This document shows, piece after piece, positions 1-5,878 of a stretch of 8,547 nt of DNA. The notes below the pieces were generated by a model that saw only the letters and a program-made list of their open reading frames with translations, did no database searches and was not told where the DNA came from. Made by a program: the position numbers and the translations under genes. This DNA is from Flavobacterium sp. (GTDB lineage Bacteria > Bacteroidota > Bacteroidia > Flavobacteriales > Flavobacteriaceae): positions 1 to 8,547 of the forward strand of contig JAHRWO010000388.1 of assembly GCA_019105125.1 (NCBI GenBank). Direction: 5' to 3'. The first letter of the stretch is position 1. Every line of letters starts with the position of its first letter.

Positions 1-1284
1 AGCCATTTGCGCTCTCTTAGTTGCATCTGCTTTAGCATAATTTTCTAATTGTCTTCCTAAACCTCTGCTCACTGTTCCAAAAGCAGAAGTTCTGAACAAT
101 TGCATCATATAGTTATCATGACGCGATTTTTCATTTGTTAAAGCATAAAATTTATTGATTGTAGGAACTACATTACCATATTTTGCTTTATTCTCTGGTT
201 TATTTGCCCACTTGTGGAATTTAGCTTCTTGCGCTGCTTTTGTTTTAGCTGTACCAAATTTAGTTAACGCATCAATCATTCCTTGACGGTTTTTCCAATA
301 GTTAGCAACACCAGCAAATTTTGAAGCATAAACAAGATTTAAAGCTTCTGATTGAACCATATATTTTTTCATATTGTCCATACCCACTTTTGAACCTTCA
401 ACCCACGCTGGATAAGCAAATTTTACGTTTTGCTCGATTCCACCTGCTGGCATCCAACGGTTTGTTCTACCTGGATAACCTAAAATCATAGCGAAGTCAT
501 TTTCTTTAACTCCACCAATGTTTACTGGTAAATAATGTTTTGGTTTTAGTGGAACATTGTTAGTTGAATATTCCGCTGGATTTCCATTTGCATCAGCATA
601 AACTCTGAATAAAGAGAAATCAGCAGTGTGACGAGGCCATTCCCAGTTGTCTGTGTCACCACCGAATTTTCCTAAACTTTCAGGTGGAGTTCCTACTAAA
701 CGAACGTCTTTATAATCTTGGTAAACGAAATAGTAATATTCATTTCCTTGGAAAAATGGACGAACAGAAACGGTATATTTTCCACCTTCGTTGTTTTCTT
801 TTTCAATTTTAGCGATTTCAGCATTGATAGCTTTTTCTCTATCTGCTTCGCTCATACTAGGATTTACAACAGATAAGATTCTTTTTGTACAATCGTCCAT
901 ACGCACAAAGAAACGTACATATAAACTTGAAGGTTTTAATTCTTCTGATCTATTTTTTGCCCAATAGCCATCTTTTAAATAATTTTTGTCTGCAGAAGAT
1001 AATTCTGCAATTTTATCGTAACCACAGTGGTGATTGGTTAAAACTAATCCGTCTTTTGAAATCATTTCAGCTGTACACCCACCATTGAATTGTACAATAG
1101 CATCTTTCAAACTGTGATTGTTAATACTATAAATTTCTTCGGCTGTTAATTGTAAGCCCATTTTTTTCATGTCGCGGTGATTTAAACGTTCAATGAACAT
1201 TAAAAACCACATTCCTTCATCTGCCTTTACCGATGTTGGTACAAGCATAATAGCAGAAACGACAAACAATACTAATTTTTTCAT
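1..1284 (-). CDS. S46 family dipeptidyl-peptidase (DPP7/DPP11 type), 3' end outside window
   Basis: The first 428 codons are present; S46 enzymes are usually about 700-720 residues, so the C-terminal part lies beyond base 1. These are chymotrypsin-fold serine exopeptidases that remove dipeptides from peptide N-termini in the periplasm or at the cell surface, supporting amino-acid nutrition. Residues 1-21 form a Sec signal peptide (MKK, hydrophobic core, likely cut after VKA). The family's histidine motif TNHHC is at residues 83-87; His86 is the probable catalytic His, and Cys70/Cys87 may form a disulfide. The conserved block NWEWPRHTADF at residues 213-223 contains the probable catalytic Asp222, and its Asn-Trp part is known in the family to help bind the substrate N-terminus. 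The catalytic Ser and the residue separating DPP7 (broad, hydrophobic) from DPP11 (Asp/Glu) specificity lie in the missing part, so specificity cannot be assigned. The ATG at 1284 is chosen because it starts the signal peptide. It lies downstream of the obgE terminator and is probably transcribed alone. Confidence 0.93.
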   Translation of the reverse strand, partial: MKKLVLFVVSAIMLVPTSVKADEGMWFLMFIERLNHRDMKKMGLQLTAEEIYSINNHSLKDAIVQFNGGCTAEMISKDGLVLTNHHCGYDKIAELSSADKNYLKDGYWAKNRSEELKPSSLYVRFFVRMDDCTKRILSVVNPSMSEADREKAINAEIAKIEKENNEGGKYTVSVRPFFQGNEYYYFVYQDYKDVRLVGTPPESLGKFGGDTDNWEWPRHTADFSLFRVYADANGNPAEYSTNNVPLKPKHYLPVNIGGVKENDFAMILGYPGRTNRWMPAGGIEQNVKFAYPAWVEGSKVGMDNMKKYMVQSEALNLVYASKFAGVANYWKNRQGMIDALTKFGTAKTKAAQEAKFHKWANKPENKAKYGNVVPTINKFYALTNEKSRHDNYMMQLFRTSAFGTVSRGLGRQLENYAKADATKRAQMA

Positions 1285-1314
1285 AATAATTCTGTGTTCT
1301 TTTGATTTGTTTGG

Positions 1315-1322
1315 CGAATATA
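1315..1322 (-). promoter_or_regulatory. Candidate -7 box of the S46 peptidase gene
   Basis: On the minus strand this reads TATATTCG, matching the Bacteroidota -7 consensus TAnnTTTG at all but one fixed position. It would give a leader of roughly 25 nt before the ATG at 1284. No clear -33 TTTG/TTG element is seen at the usual 17-23 nt upstream, so this is a weak prediction based on position and the single box. Confidence 0.4.
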
Positions 1323-1414
1323 CTTAAAAATACGTTTTCGGTAAAATTATCATTTTAAAATCGGTATTGATTAAACTAATTTTAACTTTTTATTATAAAA
1401 ACTGCATTAAAAAC

Positions 1415-1443
1415 AAAAGCACCTTAAAATTAAAGGTGCTTTT
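1415..1443 (-). terminator. Intrinsic terminator downstream of obgE (near-symmetric, bidirectional)
   Basis: An 11-bp perfect stem (AAAAGCACCTT paired with AAGGTGCTTTT) encloses a 7-nt loop. T-rich sequence follows on both strands. It starts 18 nt after the obgE stop codon and precedes the S46 gene, so it should end the obgE transcript and separate it from the peptidase gene. Confidence 0.88.
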
Positions 1444-1461
1444 TGTTACTTTTTTTTAAAA

Positions 1462-2472
1462 TTACTTTGCTTCAACATTCAGCATCTGCCATAATTTATC
1501 TTTCAATTCTTGTAAACCTTGCTGGGCAACAGATGAAATAAATAAATAAGGTGTTCCTTTTAATTCTTCATCCAATTGTTTTTTTAATTCTGCTTTTAAT
1601 TCATCATCTAACATGTCGCATTTTGAAATCACAATGAGACGATCTTTATCCAACATTTCAGGATTATAACGGCGTAATTCATCTAACAAAATATCGTATT
1701 CTTTCTTAATATCATCCGCATCAGCAGGAACTAAAAATAACAAAGTTGAGTTACGTTCGATATGACGCAAAAAATAATGACCTAAACCTTTTCCTTCAGC
1801 AGCGCCCTCAATGATTCCGGGGATATCTGCCATAACAAACGATTGAAAATCTCTGTACGCTACAATTCCTAAATTAGGTTTTAAAGTCGTAAACGGATAA
1901 TCCGCAATTTTTGGCTTAGCCGAAGTTAACACAGAAAGTAAGGTGGATTTTCCAGCATTTGGAAAACCTACTAAACCTACATCTGCTAATACTTTTAATT
2001 CTAAAGTAACATCTACTTCTTTAACCGGCATACCAGGTTGCGCATAACGTGGCGTTTGATTGGTAGCACTTCTAAAATGCCAGTTTCCTAAACCTCCTTT
2101 TCCTCCTTCTGCTAAGATTTTGACCTCATCGTGCTCTGTAATTTCGAACAAAACATCGCCCGTTTCTTGATCTTTAACAACCGTTCCTAATGGTACTTCA
2201 ATGTATTTATCTTCTCCATCATGTCCCGTACTTCTTGAACTCCCTCCATCACCTCCATGACCCGCACGAACGTGTTTCAAAAATTTCAAATGAAATAAGG
2301 TCCAAAGGTTTTTATTACCTTTTATATATACGTGTCCACCGCGACCTCCATCTCCACCATCTGGCCCACCTTTTTCAATAAATTTTTCTCTGTGTAAATG
2401 CGACGAACCTTTTCCTCCCTTTCCGGAAGAAACATATATTTTTACGTAGTCTACAAAATTTCCTTCTGTCAT
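1462..2472 (-). CDS. obgE: Obg-family ribosome-associated GTPase ObgE/CgtA
   Basis: This essential cytoplasmic GTPase is associated with late 50S ribosomal subunit assembly and stress or (p)ppGpp signalling. With the start chosen here it is 336 residues. The glycine-rich Obg fold (about residues 3-158) shows the expected [19 protein letters not shown] and GHGGDGGS loops. The G domain follows: G1 GFPNAGKST 169-177, switch I DYPFTT 191-196, G3 DIPG 216-219, G4 SKCD 283-286 (a variant of NKxD) and G5 SSVAQQG 313-319. There is no C-terminal OCT extension, as in the short Obg proteins of this phylum. The open frame extends upstream to a TTG at 2511, with another ATG at 2493, but that stretch is made of the intergenic heptamer repeat. 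Flavobacterial Obg proteins as I recall them begin at [12 protein letters not shown], which is the ATG at 2472, preceded by a purine-rich AAGAAGAA. It is followed by a terminator and lies downstream of the CNNM/CBS gene on the same strand. Confidence 0.95.
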   Translation of the reverse strand: MTEGNFVDYVKIYVSSGKGGKGSSHLHREKFIEKGGPDGGDGGRGGHVYIKGNKNLWTLFHLKFLKHVRAGHGGDGGSSRSTGHDGEDKYIEVPLGTVVKDQETGDVLFEITEHDEVKILAEGGKGGLGNWHFRSATNQTPRYAQPGMPVKEVDVTLELKVLADVGLVGFPNAGKSTLLSVLTSAKPKIADYPFTTLKPNLGIVAYRDFQSFVMADIPGIIEGAAEGKGLGHYFLRHIERNSTLLFLVPADADDIKKEYDILLDELRRYNPEMLDKDRLIVISKCDMLDDELKAELKKQLDEELKGTPYLFISSVAQQGLQELKDKLWQMLNVEAK

Positions 2473-2483
2473 TTCTTCTTGGT

Positions 2484-2504
2484 ATTCAGTCATCAGTGTT
2501 GAGT
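2484..2504 (-). repeat. Heptamer repeat array upstream of obgE (3 units)
   Basis: On the minus strand three consecutive 7-nt units fit ACTSAWB, including ACTGATG and ACTGAAT; a fourth, diverged unit beginning ACC may follow at 2477-2483. The array ends 11 nt before the obgE ATG at 2472. It is in the same open frame as obgE, which creates a false N-terminal extension. It belongs with the arrays at 2589-2616, 5818-5852, 7021-7047 and 7077-7104. Confidence 0.6.
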
Positions 2505-2588
2505 TTTTCAATGATTTGCTTAAACCAATAAAAACTTATTTTCTGACGACAATTTATTATTCTCAATGAACAATATTTAAATCTGCTT

Positions 2589-2616
2589 ACTAAATACTGA
2601 ACACTGAATACTAAAT
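2589..2616 (+). repeat. Heptamer repeat array between the CNNM/CBS gene and obgE (4 units)
   Basis: Four uninterrupted 7-nt units on the plus strand all fit ACTRAAY: positions 1-3 and 5-6 are invariant, and only positions 4 and 7 vary. The array ends 2 nt from the stop codon of the membrane protein gene (stop at 2619-2621, minus strand). Its orientation is opposite to the nearby array at 2484-2504. The rest of the 146-bp interval (2473-2618) is AT-rich, with no convincing promoter or terminator. Confidence 0.75.
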
Positions 2617-2618
2617 TA

Positions 2619-3893
2619 TTATTCTTTTAAATTGGTAATTAAAACTTTGTCAATTTTAACACCGTCCATATCAATAACTTCGAACTCTAGTTTGTTCCAA
2701 ATTAACTTTTGCCCTTGTTTTGGAATTACTCCTAATTCAGTAACAATTAAACCACTTACTGTGGTTACCTCGTAATCCCCAATTAAATCATCCATATCAA
2801 AATAAGTTAAGAAATCATGCAGAGAATAATGTCCGTCTACTAACCACGAACCATCTTCTCTTGCCACTAACTTAAACTCATCTTCATAAAAATCTGCTGC
2901 ATCACCTACTAATGCTTCCAAAATATCATTCAACGTAATAATTCCCTGAAATACGCCATGTTCATCAGTAACTAATGCATAGTGAACTTTTGTGTTTTTG
3001 AAGTTTTCTAATGCTTTATAGGCTGAAGTATGTTCTATTAAATATACAGGCTCTTGTGTAATTTTCTTTAAATCAAAATTTCCTTGTTCAAAGCTTGCAA
3101 ATAAATCTTTCAATGAAACGATACCTTCAACATCATCTAAATTATCTTCACAAACCGGGTAAACAGAGTGTAATTCGTCTAAAACTTTCGCTTTAATTTC
3201 TTCTATTGAATCTTCATAAGACAAATATACAATTGACTTTCTATGTGTCATTAACGAATTCACCTTTCTATCTCCAATGTGAAAAACACGCTCTACAATA
3301 TCTTGTTCAATTTCTTGAACTTCACCAACTTCTGTTCCTTCTTTGATGATTGCCTTGATTTCTTCCTCAGTAACTTTACCATCAGCTGTTGGTTTTATTT
3401 GTAGAATTTTAAGAAGAAAATCGGTTGATGTGGTTAGTAACCAAATAAAAGGCATTGTAATTGTAGAAATTAACTTCATTGGCACTGCTACCGATTTTGC
3501 AATGCTTTCGGGATAATTTAATCCGATACGTTTTGGCAATAATTCACCCAATACCAATGAAAAAAAAGTTAAAACCACTACCACTATTCCTACAGCAATA
3601 GATTCAGAATAAGGCTTTAGAGACTCAAAACCTGAAATAAAATTTTGAACATCAGTTGTGATCTTATCTCCCGAATAAATACCCGTCAAAATACCAATTA
3701 AAGTAATACCAATTTGAACGGTTGATAAAAATTCGTTAGGTGAATTGGCTAAATCCAGCGCTGTTTTAGCATTCTTATTTCCCTTCTTTGCCGCTGTTTC
3801 TAATCGATTTTTACGAGCCGAAATCAAAGCGATTTCCGACATCGAAAAAACGCCATTCAAAACAATAAGAAAAAGAATAATTAAAATTTCCAT
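2619..3893 (-). CDS. CNNM/DUF21-CBS-CorC_HlyC membrane protein ("hemolysin family" transporter)
   Basis: This is a 424-residue inner-membrane protein of the CNNM/CorC/YfjD group, linked in characterised members to Mg2+ (or Co2+) efflux. The common label "hemolysin" is historical. The DUF21/CNNM membrane domain spans about residues 1-165, with hydrophobic segments near 2-18, 57-75, 98-118 and 138-160. Its characteristic motifs are visible: SEIALISARKNRLE at 19-32 and GELLPKRIGLNYPE at 116-129. An acidic linker leads into a CBS pair (about 205-265 and 280-335), where nucleotide such as ATP binds in the family. The C-terminal CorC_HlyC domain (about 340-422) contains DGSWLVDGHYSLHDF. Length and architecture are complete. 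The start at 3893 is the only ATG that keeps the first membrane helix. It lies between the adk terminator and obgE on the same strand. The substrate ion is not decided by the sequence. Confidence 0.93.
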   Translation of the reverse strand: MEILIILFLIVLNGVFSMSEIALISARKNRLETAAKKGNKNAKTALDLANSPNEFLSTVQIGITLIGILTGIYSGDKITTDVQNFISGFESLKPYSESIAVGIVVVVLTFFSLVLGELLPKRIGLNYPESIAKSVAVPMKLISTITMPFIWLLTTSTDFLLKILQIKPTADGKVTEEEIKAIIKEGTEVGEVQEIEQDIVERVFHIGDRKVNSLMTHRKSIVYLSYEDSIEEIKAKVLDELHSVYPVCEDNLDDVEGIVSLKDLFASFEQGNFDLKKITQEPVYLIEHTSAYKALENFKNTKVHYALVTDEHGVFQGIITLNDILEALVGDAADFYEDEFKLVAREDGSWLVDGHYSLHDFLTYFDMDDLIGDYEVTTVSGLIVTELGVIPKQGQKLIWNKLEFEVIDMDGVKIDKVLITNLKE

Positions 3894-3910
3894 AGTCTAA
3901 AATTACAAAA

Positions 3911-3946
3911 AAAGAGCAACATTCCGATTTTCGGAAATAGCTCCTT
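3911..3946 (-). terminator. Hairpin with T-tract in front of the CNNM/CBS gene (second terminator or attenuator-like)
   Basis: On the minus strand an inner perfect stem TTCCGA/TCGGAA (+ coordinates 3922-3936, 3-nt loop) sits inside an outer stem of about 8 bp. The outer stem is built around GAGC/GCTC (3914-3917 and 3940-3943), with a small asymmetric internal loop between the two. Seven Ts follow on the minus strand. It lies 17 nt before the start codon of the membrane protein gene and about 30 nt after the stronger adk terminator. It may be a backup terminator or, if transcription starts around 3950, a leader hairpin. Confidence 0.6.
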
Positions 3947-3955
3947 TTCTGCTTG

Positions 3956-3963
3956 CAAATATC
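3956..3963 (-). promoter_or_regulatory. Weak candidate -7 box between the two hairpins upstream of the CNNM/CBS gene
   Basis: On the minus strand this reads GATATTTG, one fixed base away from TAnnTTTG. If used, transcription would start just before the hairpin at 3911-3946 and place it in the 5' leader. No convincing -33 element is present because the upstream sequence is the T-tract of the adk terminator. A competing box, TAATTTTA at 3898-3905, lies only 4 nt before the ATG. Confidence 0.25.
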
Positions 3964-3975
3964 TAAAAAAAAAAT

Positions 3976-4006
3976 GAAAGCCCGAAATTTATCTCTCAGG
4001 CCTTTT
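3976..4006 (-). terminator. Intrinsic terminator of the hpt-adk transcript
   Basis: On the minus strand AAAG(G)CCTGAG pairs with TTTCGGGCTTT, with one bulged G and two G-T wobbles, around an AT-rich loop. About ten Ts follow (3965-3974 on the plus strand as A). It begins 6 nt after the adk stop codon. Ts also flank it on the plus strand, so it could act in both directions. Confidence 0.85.
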
Positions 4007-4012
4007 TTTATA

Positions 4013-4588
4013 TTATTTAAATGTATCTAAAACCAAACTTAACCTCTCGGTAACTTCTTCGATAGAACCAATACCATCGACAGCGTAAAATTTGTGTTGG
4101 GCTTTGTAAAAATCCATCAAAGGAGCTGTTTTTTCATTATACTCTTGGTAACGATTTCTGATTTTTTCTTCATCTTGGTCGTCTGGTCTACCGGAAGTTT
4201 TACCTCTTTCTAATAAACGTTGTACTAAAATTTCATCGTTTGCTTCCAAAGCTACAGTAGCTGTAATTTTCTGATTTTTTCCTGCTAAAAATTTATCCAA
4301 AGCTTCTGCTTGTGCAATAGTTCTTGGAAAACCATCAAATAAAAAGCCAGCCGCTTGAGGATTTTTATCCACTTCACTTTGTAACATTTGAATTGTAACT
4401 TCATCTGGGACCAAGTCTCCATTATCCATATAAGTCTTAGCTAATCTTCCAAGTTCTGTATCGTTTTTAATATTAAATCTAAAAATATCACCTGTTGACA
4501 AATGCACTAAGTTATATTTATGTTTCAAAAAATCAGCTTGAGTTCCTTTTCCTGCACCAGGTTTTCCAAATAATACGATATTAATCAT
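4013..4588 (-). CDS. adk: Adenylate kinase (short-LID form)
   Basis: It catalyses ATP + AMP = 2 ADP in the cytoplasm. At 191 residues it is the short bacterial form. The P-loop GKPGAGKGTQ is at residues 8-17 (Lys14 contacts phosphate). The AMP-binding segment LSTGD is at 30-34 with Arg37, and the adenylate kinase signature FLFDGFPRT is at 82-90. The LID region around RLLERGKTSGRPDD (124-137) is short, without the zinc-finger-like insertion of long-form enzymes. Arg128, Arg134 and Arg144 are the expected phosphate-contacting arginines. Lys9 replaces the more usual Pro in GPPGAGKGT; as I recall, this is common in flavobacterial Adk. The start at 4588 puts the P-loop at the usual distance from the N-terminus. 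It follows hpt after 48 bp without a terminator, so co-transcription is likely, and it ends before a strong terminator. Confidence 0.97.
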   Translation of the reverse strand: MINIVLFGKPGAGKGTQADFLKHKYNLVHLSTGDIFRFNIKNDTELGRLAKTYMDNGDLVPDEVTIQMLQSEVDKNPQAAGFLFDGFPRTIAQAEALDKFLAGKNQKITATVALEANDEILVQRLLERGKTSGRPDDQDEEKIRNRYQEYNEKTAPLMDFYKAQHKFYAVDGIGSIEEVTERLSLVLDTFK

Positions 4589-4636
4589 TGCTCTTGTTGT
4601 GTTATATTTTAAAAATCTTTGATCGAATTTCTTATT

Positions 4637-5167
4637 TTATTCTGAAAGCTGATAAACATCTTTCAAGTTTCTACCTAAACCATCGTAATCCAAACCGTAT
4701 CCTACGATGAATTTATTTGGAATTCGAATTCCTACATAATCTAATTTAATGTCTTTCTTGTAAGCTTCTGGTTTTAAGAATAAAGTGGCAATCTTAAAAT
4801 GCTTCACATTATGATGTTTTAAAATTGATTTTAACTCCTCAACTGTGTTACCTGTGTCTACAATATCCTCGACAATAATCACAGAACGACCTTCTAAATT
4901 TTGGTTTAAACCGATCAATTCTTTAACTTCATTTGTTGTTTGTGTGCCTTCATAAGAAGCCATTTTTACAAAAGAAACTTCGCAGTTGTGACTGTATTTT
5001 TTCAATAAGTCGGCCACAACCATAAAAGAACCGTTTAAAACTCCAATGAAAACAGGAACATCATCGCAAAAATCGTCTTCAATTTGTTTGGCCATGTTTT
5101 CAATGGCGAAGTTAATTTCCTCTCCCGAAATAAAAACTTCAAATTTTTTATCGTGTAGTTGTATCAC
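4637..5167 (-). CDS. hpt: Hypoxanthine(-guanine) phosphoribosyltransferase
   Basis: This salvage enzyme transfers the phosphoribosyl group of PRPP to hypoxanthine or guanine, giving IMP or GMP. It is a 176-residue type I phosphoribosyltransferase. The pyrophosphate-binding loop GVLNGSF is at residues 42-48. The flexible catalytic loop contains SYEGTQTT at 71-78. The PRPP motif VIIVEDIVDTGNT is at 96-108, with Glu100 and Asp101 the acidic pair. The purine-binding C-terminal part DYVGIRIPNKFIVGYGLDYDG is at 143-163; Lys152 and Phe153 are in the positions expected for base recognition. The start codon is GTG (5165-5167); no ATG upstream fits, and the resulting N-terminus MIQLHDKKF matches flavobacterial homologues as I remember them. 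A perfect -7 box lies just upstream, and adk follows in the same transcript. It is divergent from the helical-protein gene at 5264. Confidence 0.95.
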   Translation of the reverse strand: MIQLHDKKFEVFISGEEINFAIENMAKQIEDDFCDDVPVFIGVLNGSFMVVADLLKKYSHNCEVSFVKMASYEGTQTTNEVKELIGLNQNLEGRSVIIVEDIVDTGNTVEELKSILKHHNVKHFKIATLFLKPEAYKKDIKLDYVGIRIPNKFIVGYGLDYDGLGRNLKDVYQLSE

Positions 5168-5192
5168 TTTGTTTAGGTTTTGAAATAAACAA

Positions 5193-5200
5193 CAAATTTA
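5193..5200 (-). promoter_or_regulatory. -7 box of the hpt-adk promoter
   Basis: On the minus strand this reads TAAATTTG, a perfect match to the Bacteroidota -7 consensus TAnnTTTG. It predicts a leader of about 20 nt before the GTG start of hpt. The -33 region is not obvious; a TTTG lies only 7 nt upstream of the box, too close to serve. Confidence 0.6.
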
Positions 5201-5229
5201 AGAAAGTCAAACGAATAGGTCTAAAGTAT

Positions 5230-5259
5230 TTTGACTTTTTTGCAAATTTGATATATTTA
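5230..5259 (+). promoter_or_regulatory. Candidate promoter of the 5264-5812 gene, with its -7 box 4 nt from the ATG
   Basis: A TTTG (-33 element, 5230-5233) is separated by 18 nt from TATATTTA (5252-5259), which matches TAnnTTTG except for the last base. The spacing is right for a Bacteroidota promoter. Because only 4 nt separate the box from the ATG at 5264, a transcript from here would be leaderless or nearly so, or the true start codon would be further downstream (ATG at 5276). Confidence 0.5.
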
Positions 5260-5263
5260 CCGA

Positions 5264-5812
5264 ATGAAAAGCCAAATGTATCAGAAAATCGAAGAAAGCA
5301 CTTGTCATGTAGCCAGCCGAAAAATGGTAAGCAATTTTGCCATGAAAGATGAAAAAAATCTTAGCGAAATGATTGAGTTAGCTTTTGACATCAAAAATGA
5401 ATTACATGTAAAAGCTTTTTGGAGTTTGGATTTGGTTTGCGAAAAGAAACTCAAACAATTTGTTCCTTATATTGAAGATTTCTGTACCATTCTTCCAAAA
5501 ATAAAAGATGATTCCGCATTGCGACCAGCAACTAAAATAGCATTCTTTTTAGCGAAAAGCAATCACAGAAAAAATGGCATTTCTCTCACACAAGAACAAG
5601 AACATAATTTAATAGAAGCCTTAATTGATCGCTTAATTCAAGACGAAAAAGTTGCTGCAAAAGTGTATGCGATGAAAGCTCTTTTTGTGTTTGGAAAAAA
5701 ATACGATTGGGTTCAAGAAGAATTAAAAACGATTATTTCTCAAGATTATTCCAATCATAGTGCAGCTTACCAAGCGGCAACTCGAAATCTTTTAAAAAAA
5801 GGCAACAAATAG
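5264..5812 (+). CDS. Conserved helical protein of unknown function (HEAT-like; often labelled adenylosuccinate lyase)
   Basis: I do not recognise a biochemical function. The product is 182 residues, soluble, rich in Lys, Glu and Ala, with no signal peptide or membrane segment. It reads as a run of amphipathic helices in HEAT-like pairs: LSEMIELAFDIKNELHVKAF (33-52), a second pair around residues 53-95, then DEKVAAKVYAMKALFVFGKKY and HSAAYQAATRNLLKK near the C-terminus. From memory, similar short flavobacterial proteins are often auto-labelled "adenylosuccinate lyase". None of that enzyme's signature (SSxMPxKxNP) is present, and the length is less than half of a real PurB, so that label should not be used here. 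It is divergent from hpt and lies 66 bp upstream of purK with no terminator between them, so partial co-transcription with purK is possible. A scaffold or binding role would be typical of HEAT-like folds, but this is inference. The start is the first ATG; the ATG at 5276 is an alternative. Confidence 0.85.
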   Translation: MKSQMYQKIEESTCHVASRKMVSNFAMKDEKNLSEMIELAFDIKNELHVKAFWSLDLVCEKKLKQFVPYIEDFCTILPKIKDDSALRPATKIAFFLAKSNHRKNGISLTQEQEHNLIEALIDRLIQDEKVAAKVYAMKALFVFGKKYDWVQEELKTIISQDYSNHSAAYQAATRNLLKKGNK

Positions 5813-5817
5813 CATTT

Positions 5818-5852
5818 TCTGAATCCTAAATTCTGAATTCTGAATTCTTACT
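5818..5852 (+). repeat. Heptamer repeat array in the purK promoter region (5 units)
   Basis: Five in-phase 7-nt units follow the consensus YCTRAAT, the last one degenerate. They begin 5 nt after the stop codon of the preceding gene and end 2 nt before the purK -7 box. The array therefore occupies the place where a -33 element would be expected. The unit matches the array at 2589-2616 at most positions. Confidence 0.7.
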
Positions 5853-5854
5853 CT

Positions 5855-5862
5855 TATCTTTG
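5855..5862 (+). promoter_or_regulatory. -7 box of the purK(-purE) promoter
   Basis: TATCTTTG is a perfect match to the Bacteroidota -7 consensus TAnnTTTG, followed by GC as is common in flavobacterial promoters. It predicts a start about 10 nt before the purK ATG at 5879. No TTTG is found 17-23 nt upstream, where the heptamer array lies. Confidence 0.65.
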
Positions 5863-5878
5863 CGCAAACAACAACACA

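Noticed and set aside
8..17. Adenylate kinase P-loop with Lys in place of Pro (GKPGAGKGTQ, protein residues 8-17 of the gene at 4013-4588) as a sign of altered function
   Set aside because: All functional positions of the P-loop (GxPGxGKGT) are intact, and the substitution is, as I recall, usual for flavobacterial Adk.
885..1088. 67-codon open frame on the plus strand
   Set aside because: It lies antisense inside the S46 peptidase gene, over the catalytic-histidine region, and has no family resemblance or promoter.
1285..1461. Small gene or RNA in the gap between the S46 gene and obgE
   Set aside because: The 177 bp hold only a terminator and a weak -7 box; no start codon with a plausible frame and no other stable structure was seen.
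2190..2381. 63-codon open frame on the plus strand rich in His and Leu
   Set aside because: It is the antisense shadow of the glycine-rich Obg domain, whose Gly codons read as His, Pro and Leu on the other strand.
2619..3893. Hemolysin or toxin function for the CBS-domain protein
   Set aside because: The architecture is CNNM/DUF21-CBS-CorC, a membrane ion-transport family; the hemolysin name is historical and no toxin feature is present.
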